Positions 20,862-29,431 of a stretch of 64,000 nt of DNA are shown piece by piece. Source of the stretch: Thiohalocapsa sp963695445. Its GTDB lineage: Bacteria > Pseudomonadota > Gammaproteobacteria > Chromatiales > Chromatiaceae. The translations under genes and the position numbers were made by a program. Location: assembly GCA_963695445.1 (NCBI GenBank), contig CAVOGV010000054.1:23519-87518 (forward strand). The letters run 5' to 3'. Each line of letters opens with the position of its first letter. The stretch's first letter is position 1. The notes below the pieces were generated by a model. That model saw only the letters and a list, made by a program, of their open reading frames with translations. It did no database searches and was not told the DNA's origin.

Positions 20862-21581
20862 ATGATCCACATCGAGACACAAACGTCGACAACAGCCAGC
20901 CCGACGCCGGAGCACTTAGCGGACGTCAATGCCGACCTGACCCAGCGGGTCGTGCTCGACACGGAGCAGATGCCGTGGCAACCGAGCCCGAGCGGCACCG
21001 TCTGGCGTAAGCCGCTTTACCGTCAGGACGGTGAGTCCGGGCCAGTCACGAGCCTCGTGCGCTACGCCCCAAACGGTGCCTTCCCGGAGCACGCACATCC
21101 GCAGGGCGAGGAGATCCTGGTCCTGGACGGCGTTTTTTCCGACGAGCATGGTGACTACCCCGCCGGCACATTCCTGATGAATCCCCACGACAGCCGACAT
21201 TCCCCACGCTCGCGGAGCGGCTGCACCCTGTTCGTGCGTCTGCGCCAGTATCCGGGGGCCGATCGCCCACGGCTGGTAGAAGACACCACGGCGCCGAACA
21301 GCTGGCGACCGGGGCTGGTGGACGGGCTCAGCGTGCGCCCCCTGTACAGTCAGGGGGGTTATCCCGAGAGCGTCGCGCTGGTGCGCTGGGCGCCAGGCAC
21401 CTACTTTCAGCGCCACACCCACTGGGGCGGCGAAGAGATTCTGGTACTGGAGGGCGAGTTCTGCGACGAACATGGGCGCTACCCGTCAGGGACCTGGCTG
21501 CGCAGCCCGCACATGAGTCAACACACACCGTTTTCAGAGACCGGCTGCCTGATTTACGTCCGCGTCGGCGGACACCAGTAG
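20862..21581 (+). CDS. Two-cupin ChrR-like protein
   Basis: A 239-residue protein made of two similar cupin domains. The first carries EHAHPQGEEILVLDGVFSDE and the second RHTHWGGEEILVLEGEFCDE. Both keep the His-x-His...Glu metal-binding pattern and the YP-G-T/F-P-H-x-S-x-H second motif. The fold and spacing match the ChrR cupin family, where the domain forms part of an anti-sigma factor that responds to singlet oxygen. No zinc-binding N-terminal ChrR domain and no sigma factor gene are visible nearby, so a plain metal-binding cupin is the safer reading. Confidence 0.85.
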   Translation: MIHIETQTSTTASPTPEHLADVNADLTQRVVLDTEQMPWQPSPSGTVWRKPLYRQDGESGPVTSLVRYAPNGAFPEHAHPQGEEILVLDGVFSDEHGDYPAGTFLMNPHDSRHSPRSRSGCTLFVRLRQYPGADRPRLVEDTTAPNSWRPGLVDGLSVRPLYSQGGYPESVALVRWAPGTYFQRHTHWGGEEILVLEGEFCDEHGRYPSGTWLRSPHMSQHTPFSETGCLIYVRVGGHQ

Positions 21582-21728
21582 GGACACCGGTCGCAGGCGC
21601 CTGGTCGCGCCGTCATCTGCTGTCCGCTACTGTTCGCTTCCGAGCGCGCTGTCTACCCAAAGAGTTTAAGTTTTCCGTTTTCGCTGGCAAACCTCGCCAC
21701 TCGAAACTAGAAACTCGCCACTTTCACT

Positions 21729-22721
21729 ATGCAACAACATCGCATCGACAGCTGGCAACACGACCACGATTTCAGCACCGTCGCCGAAGTCGAGGCCGAG
21801 CGCCGTACCCGCTGGGTGGTCTACCTCACGCTGACCACGATGCTGGTGGAATTGACCACCGGCTGGTTGAGCGGCTCCATGGCGTTGCTGGCCGATGGCT
21901 GGCACATGGGCAGCCATGCCGCGGCCCTGGGGTTGAGTGTGTTCGCCTACCGGCTGTCGCGCCGATGGCGCCATGACAGCCGCTTCACCTTCGGCACCGG
22001 TAAGATCACCAGCCTCGCGGCCTATTCAAGCGCCCTGCTGTTGGCCGCAGGCGCACTCTGGATGCTGGTGGAATCCGTCACGCGGCTGGTGCAGCCCGTC
22101 AACATCCACTACGCGGAGGCGATGGCAGTCGCGGCGTTGGGGCTGATGGTGAATATCGCGAGCGCTTGGCTGCTTTCCCAGGGCCACACGCACCATGATC
22201 GCGGACACGGACACGGGCATGAACATGGGCATCATCACGACCCGGTCGCCGACGCGCACGCCCCGGACCACAAGGACCTCAATCTTCGCTCCGCCTACTT
22301 GCACGTGCTGGCGGACGCCGTGACATCGGTTCTGGCGATTACCGCGTTGAGCGCCGGCATGTTCTTCGGCTGGGCATTTCTCGACCCGCTCATGGGCATC
22401 GTCGGAGCCGCTCTGATCAGCAGCTGGGCCTGGGGATTGGCCCGCGAGAGCGCGCTCACCCTAGTCGATGCGGAAGACCAAGGCGAGATGGAAGACAAGA
22501 TCCGCGACGCGATCGAGGCCGTTGATGACGTACAAATCGCGGATCTTCACCTTTGGCGAGTCGGCGCCGCCAGCCAGGCCTGTATCCTTTCCCTGGTCAC
22601 TCATGAACCTCGGCCGGCGGACTACTACAAGGGACTGCTCCAGCATCTTTCGGGACTCGACCATCTGACAGTCGAGGTCCATCAGGACCGGAGCCCGAAC
22701 AGCTCTATCCGGCCAAGCTAA
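21729..22721 (+). CDS. Cation diffusion facilitator (DmeF-like metal exporter)
   Basis: The protein exports divalent metals such as Co, Ni, Zn or Fe in exchange for protons at the inner membrane. It has six membrane helices with the transport-site motif LLADGWHMGSH in helix 2 and LHVLADAVTSV in helix 5. A long histidine-rich loop lies between helices 4 and 5 (HTHHDRGHGHGHEHGHHH), and a cytoplasmic ferredoxin-like tail contains VDDVQIADLHLWRVG. The His-rich loop and HMGSH motif are typical of the DmeF branch. No metal regulator is next to it. Confidence 0.9.
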   Translation: MQQHRIDSWQHDHDFSTVAEVEAERRTRWVVYLTLTTMLVELTTGWLSGSMALLADGWHMGSHAAALGLSVFAYRLSRRWRHDSRFTFGTGKITSLAAYSSALLLAAGALWMLVESVTRLVQPVNIHYAEAMAVAALGLMVNIASAWLLSQGHTHHDRGHGHGHEHGHHHDPVADAHAPDHKDLNLRSAYLHVLADAVTSVLAITALSAGMFFGWAFLDPLMGIVGAALISSWAWGLARESALTLVDAEDQGEMEDKIRDAIEAVDDVQIADLHLWRVGAASQACILSLVTHEPRPADYYKGLLQHLSGLDHLTVEVHQDRSPNSSIRPS

Positions 22722-22771
22722 CGATCAGAGGGCGAGGCTACCGCCGTGCCCGCGGCGGCCAATGCCCTTGA

Positions 22772-23977
22772 TCAGACCTCGCCGCGGTTGTAGTCCGGTT
22801 CCGCCGTGATGCGATGGATGCTCAGATCGGCGCCCTGGTATTCCTCTTCCTCGGTCAGGCGCAGCCCCATCACCGCCTTGATGCCGCCGTAGACGACGAA
22901 ACCGCCCACCAGCGCGATCGCAACACCGAGCAGGCTGCCCGCCAGCTGGCCCAGGAAGCTGACGCCACCGGCACCGCCAAACATCTCCAGACCAAAGATA
23001 CCGGCCGCGACGCCGCCCCACAGCCCGCACAGCCCGTGCAAGGGCCAAACGCCGAGCACGTCGTCGATGCGCCACTTGTTCTGCGTTAGGGTAAATGCAT
23101 AGACGAACAGCGCGCCTGCCACCGCGCCGACGAACAGCGCGCCGAGGGGATGCATGAGGTCGGAGCCTGCACAGACAGCGACCAGACCGGCCAGCGGACC
23201 GTTGTGCAAAAAGCCCGGGTCGTTCTTGCCGGCGACCAGCGCCGCGAGGATACCGCCGACCATCGCCATCAGCGAATTCACCGCGACCAGGCCGCTGACG
23301 GCATCGATGGTCTGCGCCGACATGACGTTGAAGCCAAACCAGCCCACGGTCAGGGTCCAAGCGCCCAACGATAGGAACGGGATCGACGACGGCGGATGGC
23401 CGGTCATGCCGCCGTCGTGGCGGTACCGACCCGAGCGTGGTCCCAGCAGCAGCACCGCGGCCAGTGCGATCCAGCCACCCATCGCATGCACGACGATAGA
23501 GCCGGCAAAGTCGTGGAACTCCGCACCGGTCATCGACGCGATCAGCGACTGCACACCGAAGTTGCCGTTCCAGATCATGCCCTCGAAGAACGGGTACACC
23601 AGCGCCACCAGCAGCAGCGACGCCAGCAATTGCGGATAGAACTTGGCCCGTTCCGCGATACCACCGGAGATGATGGCCGGGATGGCCGCGGCGAAGGTCA
23701 GCAGGAAGAAGAACCGCACCAGCTCGTAGCCGTTCTTCTCCTGCAGCACGGTGGCACCGGAGAAGAAGTCGATACCGTAGGCGATGCTGAAACCGACGAA
23801 GAAATAGGCGATGGTTGAAACCGCGAAATCGCTCAGGATCTTCGACAGCGCGTTAACCTGATTTTTCGCCCGTACTGTGCCCACTTCAAGAAACGCGAAG
23901 CCGGCGTGCATGGCGAGGACCATGATGGCGCCGATCAGGATGAAGAGTACGTCAGCACCCGACTGCAGTTGCTCCAT
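22772..23977 (-). CDS. amtB: Ammonium transporter (Amt/AmtB family)
   Basis: A 401-residue inner-membrane channel for ammonium. The start motif GFAFLEVGTVRAKN lacks a long signal peptide. The two pore histidines are in IVVHAMGGW (His164) and WPLHGLCGLWGG. The protein has about eleven helices and a short cytoplasmic tail (EEEEYQGADLSIHRI). The ATG at 23977 is preceded by GGAG at 7 bases. Upstream is a well-placed sigma-54 promoter and an NtrC-type palindrome, so expression should rise in nitrogen limitation. No glnK gene is adjacent, unlike the classic glnK-amtB pair. Confidence 0.93.
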   Translation of the reverse strand: MEQLQSGADVLFILIGAIMVLAMHAGFAFLEVGTVRAKNQVNALSKILSDFAVSTIAYFFVGFSIAYGIDFFSGATVLQEKNGYELVRFFFLLTFAAAIPAIISGGIAERAKFYPQLLASLLLVALVYPFFEGMIWNGNFGVQSLIASMTGAEFHDFAGSIVVHAMGGWIALAAVLLLGPRSGRYRHDGGMTGHPPSSIPFLSLGAWTLTVGWFGFNVMSAQTIDAVSGLVAVNSLMAMVGGILAALVAGKNDPGFLHNGPLAGLVAVCAGSDLMHPLGALFVGAVAGALFVYAFTLTQNKWRIDDVLGVWPLHGLCGLWGGVAAGIFGLEMFGGAGGVSFLGQLAGSLLGVAIALVGGFVVYGGIKAVMGLRLTEEEEYQGADLSIHRITAEPDYNRGEV

Positions 23978-24012
23978 TATTGTCTCCGGTTGTTCAAATT
24001 CGGTGCGAGATC

Positions 24013-24028
24013 AGCAGGAACCATGCCA
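24013..24028 (-). promoter_or_regulatory. Sigma-54 promoter of amtB
   Basis: On the minus strand the sequence reads TGGCATGGTTCCTGCT. The -24 GG and the -12 GC are separated by exactly ten bases, as required for RpoN. The expected start point is about 25 bases before the amtB ATG. Confidence 0.75.
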
Positions 24029-24181
24029 GCGACATCACCAGCCCATGACGACCGCTTGCGTCTTGAAATTGATCATTGAAATAGCCAGCAAATTCGCCAC
24101 TAGCGCTGCAGACAGAGGCAATTTGATCGCACTAGGAGTGCATCGAAAGTCGCGGACCAACGCACCGATTCATGGCGCAAC

Positions 24182-24196
24182 GCACCCGATTGGTGC
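24182..24196. promoter_or_regulatory. NtrC-type enhancer site upstream of amtB
   Basis: GCACCCGATTGGTGC is a perfect GCACC-N5-GGTGC palindrome, the NtrC consensus core. It lies about 155 bases upstream of the -24 element. A weaker copy (GCACCGATTCATGGC) starts at 24162, two helical turns away. The same enhancer could also serve the divergent Cache gene. Confidence 0.7.
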
Positions 24197-24209
24197 GGTC
24201 TTCGCACAC

Positions 24210-24238
24210 GTGGGAGCATCGCTTCGCGATATCGCGCC
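24210..24238. repeat. Solitary REP-like palindrome
   Basis: GTGGGAGCATCGCTTCGCGA followed by TATCGCGCC begins with the same GTGGGAGC as the REP units next to the RAYT gene at 54.5 kb and contains a perfect GCGATATCGC core. It is a single unit between amtB and the Cache gene. Confidence 0.5.
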
Positions 24239-24325
24239 AGCGCCGCTGCGTGCGCGCCTGTGGACCCGCGCGGCCCTTTGCGCTAACGTCGCGCTCCCAA
24301 CCACAATCAGTCAGAGGACTTGGAT

Positions 24326-24772
24326 ATGAAAAAAATCATCACGGCAGCAGCAGCGCTCACCTTTGCCGGCATCGTCATGGCCGACGACATGGCCACACCG
24401 GATGAGGCCAAGGCGATGTCGCAAAAGGCACAGGCAGCGGTCAACGAAATGGGCGCGGACGCGGCCTTTGCGGCCTTTGCCGCGGACGATGGCGGCTTCA
24501 AGGACAAGGACCTGTACGTGTTCTGCATGGACATGGACGGCGTCATGCTGTCGCACGCCGTCAAGCCGGAACTGGTCGGCAAGAACCTGCTGGACTTCAA
24601 CAAGTACGGCGACGAGCTGTTTAAAGACATGGTCAAGGTGGCCCAGGACTCCGGCGAGGGCTGGGTGGACTACAACTGGCCCTACCCTGGTACCGATGAA
24701 GTCAAGGCCAAGACCAGCTACATCATGACCAACGACGGCGGGTTCTTCTGCGGCGTGGGTGCGTATAAGTAA
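24326..24772 (+). CDS. Exported single-Cache-domain protein
   Basis: A 148-residue protein with a signal peptide (MKKIITAAAALTFAGIVMA). One small Cache-type ligand-binding domain follows: LYVFCMDMDGVMLSHAVKPE, LVGKNLLDFNKYG, GEGWVDYNWPYPGTDEVKAK, TSYIMTNDGGFFCGVGAYK. It would sit in the periplasm. There is no kinase or chemoreceptor part, so it may deliver a ligand signal to another protein. AGAGGA lies 7 bases before the ATG at 24326. It is divergent from amtB. Confidence 0.85.
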   Translation: MKKIITAAAALTFAGIVMADDMATPDEAKAMSQKAQAAVNEMGADAAFAAFAADDGGFKDKDLYVFCMDMDGVMLSHAVKPELVGKNLLDFNKYGDELFKDMVKVAQDSGEGWVDYNWPYPGTDEVKAKTSYIMTNDGGFFCGVGAYK

Positions 24773-24781
24773 AGAAGCTCC

Positions 24782-24862
24782 AAGGGCCGAGGGCCTAGGG
24801 CCGAGTTCGGATTTGCAGCCACGGGGCTGTAGAACGGCTCTTGGCCCTTGGCCCTTGGCTCG
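24782..24862. repeat. Heptamer-armed hairpin element, copy B2
   Basis: The left arm (24782-24804) reads AAGGGCCGAGGGCCTAGGGC and the inverted arm (24840-24861) reads CTTGGCCCTTGGCCCTTGGC. The loop is about 35 bases. The element fills nearly the whole gap between two convergent genes whose stops are at 24772 and 24863, so it could serve both as a terminator. Confidence 0.75.
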
Positions 24863-25639
24863 CTAGACCGTTTCGTGATCCTCGATCCGGAACCCAAGCA
24901 GCTCGAGCACCATGCCGGTGACGGCGCCACCGAGCAGCCCACCCATAAAGCCCGCGGGCACATTGCTGAGCACGCGATCGATCGCATTCTGCGTCTCAAT
25001 GTCTAAGGTGCCTGCCGTGGTGCCGCCCATGATCCAAATGCTGGCCCCCACGACACCGCCGATCAATGCCGCCACCAGCGGTGCTGCCAGGCCATCCGGC
25101 AGCCAACCGTGACAGGTCTGCACCATCCAGTGCTCGTTCAGCTGGAACAGCGCCCCCACCAGCGCCACCACCCCCGCCGCCATCACCAACGGACCCACTG
25201 GTTGATCGTAGAAGAACAGGACCACCGATAGGATCACACCGGCACCGAGGCCAGCCAGCAGCCCGGTCAGGGTCTCTGCCAATGGGCGGGCATTGCGGCG
25301 CACCATCCAGCTGAAGAATGAGCCGGCGATCAGGCCCGCTCCGGCTGCCGTCGCCGTGATCACCGGCAGCTCTACCCGATGCCCCGAAACGATCAGATAT
25401 CCGATCGAGGCGAGCACGCCGGCCGTTGCACCCACCAGCGCCACCGGCATTGCACTATAGAAGGCCGCGGTCGTCATTGCCGCCGCAACGGAACCGACAA
25501 CCAGCGGCTGCCAGCCACTCAGACCCAGCACGAGCAGTACCTGATAGAGCCCGATGAACAACCCGCCAAACAGGGCTCCAGCCAGACTCCAGACGAAGAA
25601 CGTCGTCACCACCGCGGTAAAGCGATCTCTCGATAACAT
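24863..25639 (-). CDS. Multi-spanning membrane protein of unknown function
   Basis: I do not recognise this 258-residue protein. It is almost entirely membrane helices, about seven, rich in Gly and Ala (FFVWSLAGALFGGLFIGLYQ, LVAALIGGVVGASIWIM). The last helix carries a Gly-zipper-like pattern (FMGGLLGGAVTGMVLELLGF). The start at 25639 has an ideal GGAGG ribosome site. It is convergent with the Cache gene and divergent from phaB; neither placement explains its job. Confidence 0.7.
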   Translation of the reverse strand: MLSRDRFTAVVTTFFVWSLAGALFGGLFIGLYQVLLVLGLSGWQPLVVGSVAAAMTTAAFYSAMPVALVGATAGVLASIGYLIVSGHRVELPVITATAAGAGLIAGSFFSWMVRRNARPLAETLTGLLAGLGAGVILSVVLFFYDQPVGPLVMAAGVVALVGALFQLNEHWMVQTCHGWLPDGLAAPLVAALIGGVVGASIWIMGGTTAGTLDIETQNAIDRVLSNVPAGFMGGLLGGAVTGMVLELLGFRIEDHETV

Positions 25640-25904
25640 CTCTTTGGTTCCTCCATCGCCGGCATGGGCGCCATACGCCTCGTCCCGGCCGGGCCTTTCG
25701 CCGCAAATCGCGCGGCACGCGGTTATAATCGTGCGCCGGTGCGTGGCCGGTGGTCCCATTCTACCCAAACATGCCACGGATGCTCGCACCGGAAACCTTG
25801 CATCGGAGGCAAGCGACCACAGGCTGCGTTACTATCACGCCGGCAAGAATGCGCGGCATCAAGACCGCGCCGGCATCATCCATCCACCTAAAGTGAGACA
25901 AATC

Positions 25905-26627
25905 ATGGCAAGAACAGCACTGGTCACCGGCGGCACCCGCGGCATCGGCGAGGAAATCTGTCAGGCGTTGAAGGACGCCGGCTACAACGTCGCCGCCAAC
26001 TACGGCGGCAACGATGCCGCCGCCAAGGAATTCACCGAACGCCACGGCATCCCCGCCTACAAATTCGACGTTAGCGACTTCGACGCGGTTGCCGCCGGCA
26101 TCGCCAAGATCGAGCAGGACCTGGGACCGATCGATGTGTTGGTCAACAACGCCGGCATTACCCGCGACAGCACCCTGCACCGCATGACCCCCGAGCAATG
26201 GCACAAGGTCATCGACACCAATCTATCCTCCTGCTTCAACTGCGCGCATGCGGTCATAGAGGGGATGCGTGAGCGCGGCTTTGGACGCATCATCAACATC
26301 GGCTCCCTCAACGGCCAGGCCGGACAGTACGGCCAGGTCAACTACGCCGCCGCCAAATCCGGTATCCATGGCTTCACCAAGGCCCTAGCCCTAGAGGGTG
26401 CGGCGAAGGGCATTACCGTCAACGCCATCGCGCCCGGCTACGTCGACACCGAGATGGTGCGTGCCGTGCCGCCCGAGGTGTTGCAGAAAATCATCCGCCA
26501 AATTCCAGTGGGCCGACTCGGCAAACCCGCCGACATCGCCCGCAGCGTGTTGTTCCTCGCCGCCGATGACGCCGACTTTGTCACCGGCACCACGCTGTCG
26601 ATCAATGGCGGGCACCACATGTACTAG
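25905..26627 (+). CDS. phaB: Acetoacetyl-CoA reductase (polyhydroxybutyrate synthesis)
   Basis: A 240-residue short-chain dehydrogenase that reduces acetoacetyl-CoA to 3-hydroxybutyryl-CoA with NADPH, the second step of polyhydroxybutyrate synthesis. The cofactor motif is TGGTRGIGEE. NNAG occurs in VLVNNAGITRD. The catalytic set is Ser (NIGSLNGQAGQ), Tyr and Lys (VNYAAAKSGIHGF). The GITRDSTLHRM and INGGHHMY tails are typical of PhaB. No phaA or phaC is adjacent in the window. The FabG family is the nearest alternative, but the C-terminus favours PhaB. Confidence 0.88.
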   Translation: MARTALVTGGTRGIGEEICQALKDAGYNVAANYGGNDAAAKEFTERHGIPAYKFDVSDFDAVAAGIAKIEQDLGPIDVLVNNAGITRDSTLHRMTPEQWHKVIDTNLSSCFNCAHAVIEGMRERGFGRIINIGSLNGQAGQYGQVNYAAAKSGIHGFTKALALEGAAKGITVNAIAPGYVDTEMVRAVPPEVLQKIIRQIPVGRLGKPADIARSVLFLAADDADFVTGTTLSINGGHHMY

Positions 26628-26690
26628 GGCGGCGATGCCTCGGCCCGACGAGAGTGCCCCGCCGCGGGCTCAACCTCTGCGTTGATTCAA

Positions 26691-26774
26691 GCGGGCCAGG
26701 CGCCGAGGGCCGAGGGCCGTCGTACAGCACGATGGTGCAATTTTGGCCCTTTTTGCCCGGCGTCTGGCCCTTTG
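26691..26774. repeat. Heptamer-armed hairpin element, copy B3
   Basis: The left arm GCGGGCCAGGCGCCGAGGGC continues CGAGGGCC, and the right part (26741-26774) has TTTTGGCCC and CTGGCCCTTTGG. It lies between the convergent ends of phaB (26627) and the PLDc_N gene (26844). The match with copy B4 is close: both begin with GCGGGCCA-GGCGCCGAGGGCC-like sequence. Confidence 0.65.
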
Positions 26775-26843
26775 GACAGCAAGCGATGGCGCACCAGCCA
26801 TCGGTGCCCTGTTCAGAGGACAGCCGGAGCGGACAACAGGCAC

Positions 26844-27023
26844 TCAGCCCTTTGGCCCGAACAGCAGCCACAGGATGAGGCCGAGCACGGGCAGCAGGAG
26901 GATCACCACGGTCCAGATCACCTTTGACCCGGTGCCCGCATCACTCTGGATGATTTTGACGAAAGCATAAACGGTAAGAATCAGGTGAATCAGGCCCAAG
27001 ATGCCGGTAACTTCAATGCTCAA
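26844..27023 (-). CDS. PLDc_N-like two-helix membrane mini-protein
   Basis: A 59-residue protein that starts with TTG. The ribosome site GGGAG is 8 bases upstream, which supports the start. The sequence has one helix (VTGILGLIHLILTVYAFVKI) and a second (VIWTVVILLLPVLGLILWLL) joined by QSDAGTGSK, ending FGPKG. This is the pattern of the phospholipase D nuclease N-terminal domain family, which occurs as a lone small membrane protein in many bacteria with no known activity. It is easily missed because of its size and start codon. Confidence 0.8.
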   Translation of the reverse strand: MSIEVTGILGLIHLILTVYAFVKIIQSDAGTGSKVIWTVVILLLPVLGLILWLLFGPKG

Positions 27024-27143
27024 CGGACTACTCCCGATGTTTTGGTTGTGGCTCGGCTAGCGCTGAGGTCGTCAGCACCGCCCGTATGATCCCGCCGCCG
27101 TATTCCGATTTTTCCTACCTTGCTCGACCCGCCAAAACCAACT

Positions 27144-27185
27144 AAAAGGCACCAACCAAAAGGCACCGACCAAAAGGGACCGACT
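27144..27185. repeat. Three 14-base tandem repeats
   Basis: The unit AAAAGGCACCRACC occurs three times at an exact 14-base period, starting at 27144, 27158 and 27172. The array lies about 50 bases upstream of the lipid kinase start and could be a slippage-prone or regulatory leader. Confidence 0.65.
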
Positions 27186-27236
27186 AGGGTTGGCGGCGCA
27201 TCTGCGGGTGCAACCGCGGGTCGGATACCGACCTCA

Positions 27237-28283
27237 ATGACCCCGGCACCTCGGCTACCCAAGATGCCGGAGAGCTTGACCAAATCGGCCGCCATCCTGG
27301 TCAACCCAAAGGCCGGCGGGGCCGCGTACAAGGCCGATACCCTGTCCGTGCACTTGGCGGAGGGATTGAAGGGCGTTGGCATCAAGGCCCACCTCCTGAA
27401 CCTGGCGCCGGGCAGCGCTGATCCGGAAGGATGGCGACGCGACTTGGGCCGCCTCATGGCCGGCGGGCTCGATTATGCCTTCGTACTCGGCGGCGATGGC
27501 ACGGTATTGACGGTCGCGACGGGCTTACTCGGACACGACGTTCCGCTCGGAATTATACCGCTTGGCACCGCCAACCTGCTCGCGCGGGATCTGGGCCTAC
27601 CGTTAGAGCCTGAGGCGGCACTCGATGGCCTGGTGGAGGGAGTGGCCATGGGACTAGCGGAGGGACTTATCGATGGTGTCGAGGTGGCCCAGGTCGGGGG
27701 GAATGTTCGCCGTATCGACGTTGGCCGCGTCAACGGGCACCCGTTCCTTTGCGCCTCGATGCTGGGGATGACCACGGAACTGGCAAAGGCCCGCGAAGCA
27801 GCGCGGGGACTGGGCACATGGCGGTTGCTGCCGCGCCTGGTGCGGAAGGGCTATTGGCTGCTAAAGCGCTATCCGTTTCGCAGCGTGACGCTGTGCTTCG
27901 ACGACGATCAGTTGTCGGTCAGCACCCGCGCGATGATCATTACAAACAATCCGATCCGTGCCGAGCCAGGCCTGTATCCGAGCCGCGCCCGTCTGGATAG
28001 GGGCGTGCTCGGAATCTATGGAGTCCATGAGGGTCCATTGTCCGCGTTGCCGCGCTTGGCACTGAGCTTGATCGCCGGGACCTGGCCCAGAGAGCCGCGC
28101 GTCTTCAGCCGCACTGCCCACCGCGTGACCATCGACACGCGCAAGTCGCGCCGAATCAAGGCGCTCAATGACGGGGAGCCGGTTCGGCTGCGCACGCCGC
28201 TGCACTTCGACATCTTGACCCACGCGCTGCCAGTGCTGATGCCGGTAACGGACCCGGTTCGGGTCCGAGGGCACGAGACATGA
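27237..28283 (+). CDS. Diacylglycerol kinase-like lipid kinase
   Basis: A lipid kinase of the DAGK catalytic family, which phosphorylates diacylglycerol or a related lipid using ATP. The nucleotide-binding loop is LGGDGTVLTVATGLLGHDVP, followed by LGIIPLGTANLLARDLGLP. The later beta-rich part holds MIITNNPIRAEPGLYPSRAR and LNDGEPVRL. The start is uncertain: ATG at 27237 has a weak GGATAC upstream, and ATG at 27264 is also possible. Both leave the domain intact. It overlaps the metallophosphoesterase gene in ATGA, so the two are translated together. Confidence 0.85.
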   Translation: MTPAPRLPKMPESLTKSAAILVNPKAGGAAYKADTLSVHLAEGLKGVGIKAHLLNLAPGSADPEGWRRDLGRLMAGGLDYAFVLGGDGTVLTVATGLLGHDVPLGIIPLGTANLLARDLGLPLEPEAALDGLVEGVAMGLAEGLIDGVEVAQVGGNVRRIDVGRVNGHPFLCASMLGMTTELAKAREAARGLGTWRLLPRLVRKGYWLLKRYPFRSVTLCFDDDQLSVSTRAMIITNNPIRAEPGLYPSRARLDRGVLGIYGVHEGPLSALPRLALSLIAGTWPREPRVFSRTAHRVTIDTRKSRRIKALNDGEPVRLRTPLHFDILTHALPVLMPVTDPVRVRGHET

Positions 28284-29144
28284 CCGCCGGCGCACCCCAG
28301 GCCCACAGCCCGCGACCACATCCCGCGGCCCAAGCCGACCGCCCCATGAGCCGCATCGCGCACCTGTCCGATCTGCATTTTGGCAGCGAACAGCCGCCGT
28401 TGGTGGCGGCGCTGGAACAGTCGTTTGCACGCATTGCGGCCTAACCTTGTGGTGATCAGCGGCGACCTGACACAGCGCGCGCGGCGGCACGAGTTGGTTG
28501 CCGCCGCCGGCTTTATCGACCGGCTGCCAAAGCCCGTGCTGGTAGTGCCCGGCAATCATGATATTCCCGGTATCACGCCGCGGCGTTTTCTCGATCCGTG
28601 GCGGGGCTGGCACGGCCATTTTCCCGGCGGTCTGGAACCAGCCGTCGAGCATGACGACTTGATTGCGGTCGGCGCGAACAGCGTACGTGCCTGGGGGCCT
28701 TATCTCGACTGGTCCCGCGGCCGGCTGAGGCCGACGCAGATTCGCCGCCTGGCGGAACGCATCGAGCGCGCGCCATCGCACCTGTTGCGAATACTGGTGG
28801 CTCATCATCCGTTCCTGCTCACACCCGCCGCGGCCGGGCGCGGACTGGTCGCCGGCGCGCGGCCTGCATTGCAGCGTCTCGCCCAGGCGGGGCTGGATCT
28901 GGCCCTGGGCGGCCATGTGCATCTGGGCTATGCCGGCATCACACACGGCATCTTAGTGGTGCACGCCGCCACCGGAGTTTCCAGCCGACTGGTCGGCCAG
29001 GCCAATGGCTTCAACCTGATCGAGGGCCACCGCGATGCCCTGAGCGTGGAACACTGGCGCTGGCAGGGACAGGACTTCAGTCCCCATAGCCGACGACAGT
29101 TTCACCGCGAGAACGGCATCTGGCTGGCGTCCCAGTCGGCATGA
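28280..29144 (+). CDS. Metallophosphoesterase (class III cyclic-nucleotide phosphodiesterase-like), one frameshift
   Basis: Calcineurin-like phosphoesterase of about 287 residues. All metal motifs are present in order: AHLSDLHFG, VVISGDLTQ, VPGNHDIPG, LVAHHP and GGHVHLGYA. The frame breaks at 28424-28426, where TTT should be TT: dropping one T joins LEQS directly to LHALRPNLVVISGD. An ATG at 28346 (MSRIAHLSDLHFG) is an alternative start. The overlap with the lipid kinase stop favours 28280. Substrate unknown; with the kinase beside it, a phospholipid or nucleotide role is possible. Confidence 0.82.
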
Positions 29145-29240
29145 ATAACGCGCGAAAATCAACTGCGGGCCTTGATAGATCGTTTCGGCCAGTCCTCTGG
29201 AGGAACAGTGTGGCGATGCGCTCTCGTTCCGCGCCAGGTC

Positions 29241-29369
29241 CCTTCGCGCCTTTGCGCCTTCGCGTGAGACTCTTGCGTTTATGCGCTCCTCATCCGGTTA
29301 GGAATGTCTCACGCGAAGGCGCGAAGGCAGCGAAGGCGAATTCTTGTTCGCGTTTTTGTGCCTTCGTGT
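29241..29369. repeat. Inverted repeat with CCTTCGCGTGAGAC arms
   Basis: GCGCCTTCGCGTGAGAC at 29254-29270 is matched exactly by its complement at 29306-29322. Flanking CCTTCGCGCCTTT and GCGAAGGCAGCGAAGG extend the pairing imperfectly, and a third partial copy (GTGCCTTCGTGTGAGCA) ends near 29375. It lies between the convergent ends of the metallophosphoesterase (29144) and the receiver-kinase (29432). Confidence 0.75.
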
Positions 29370-29431
29370 GAGCATCCCACCGCCGCCTTGGGTCGGGTGG
29401 CCGGAACAAGGCCCAACTGCGAAATCGCGGA

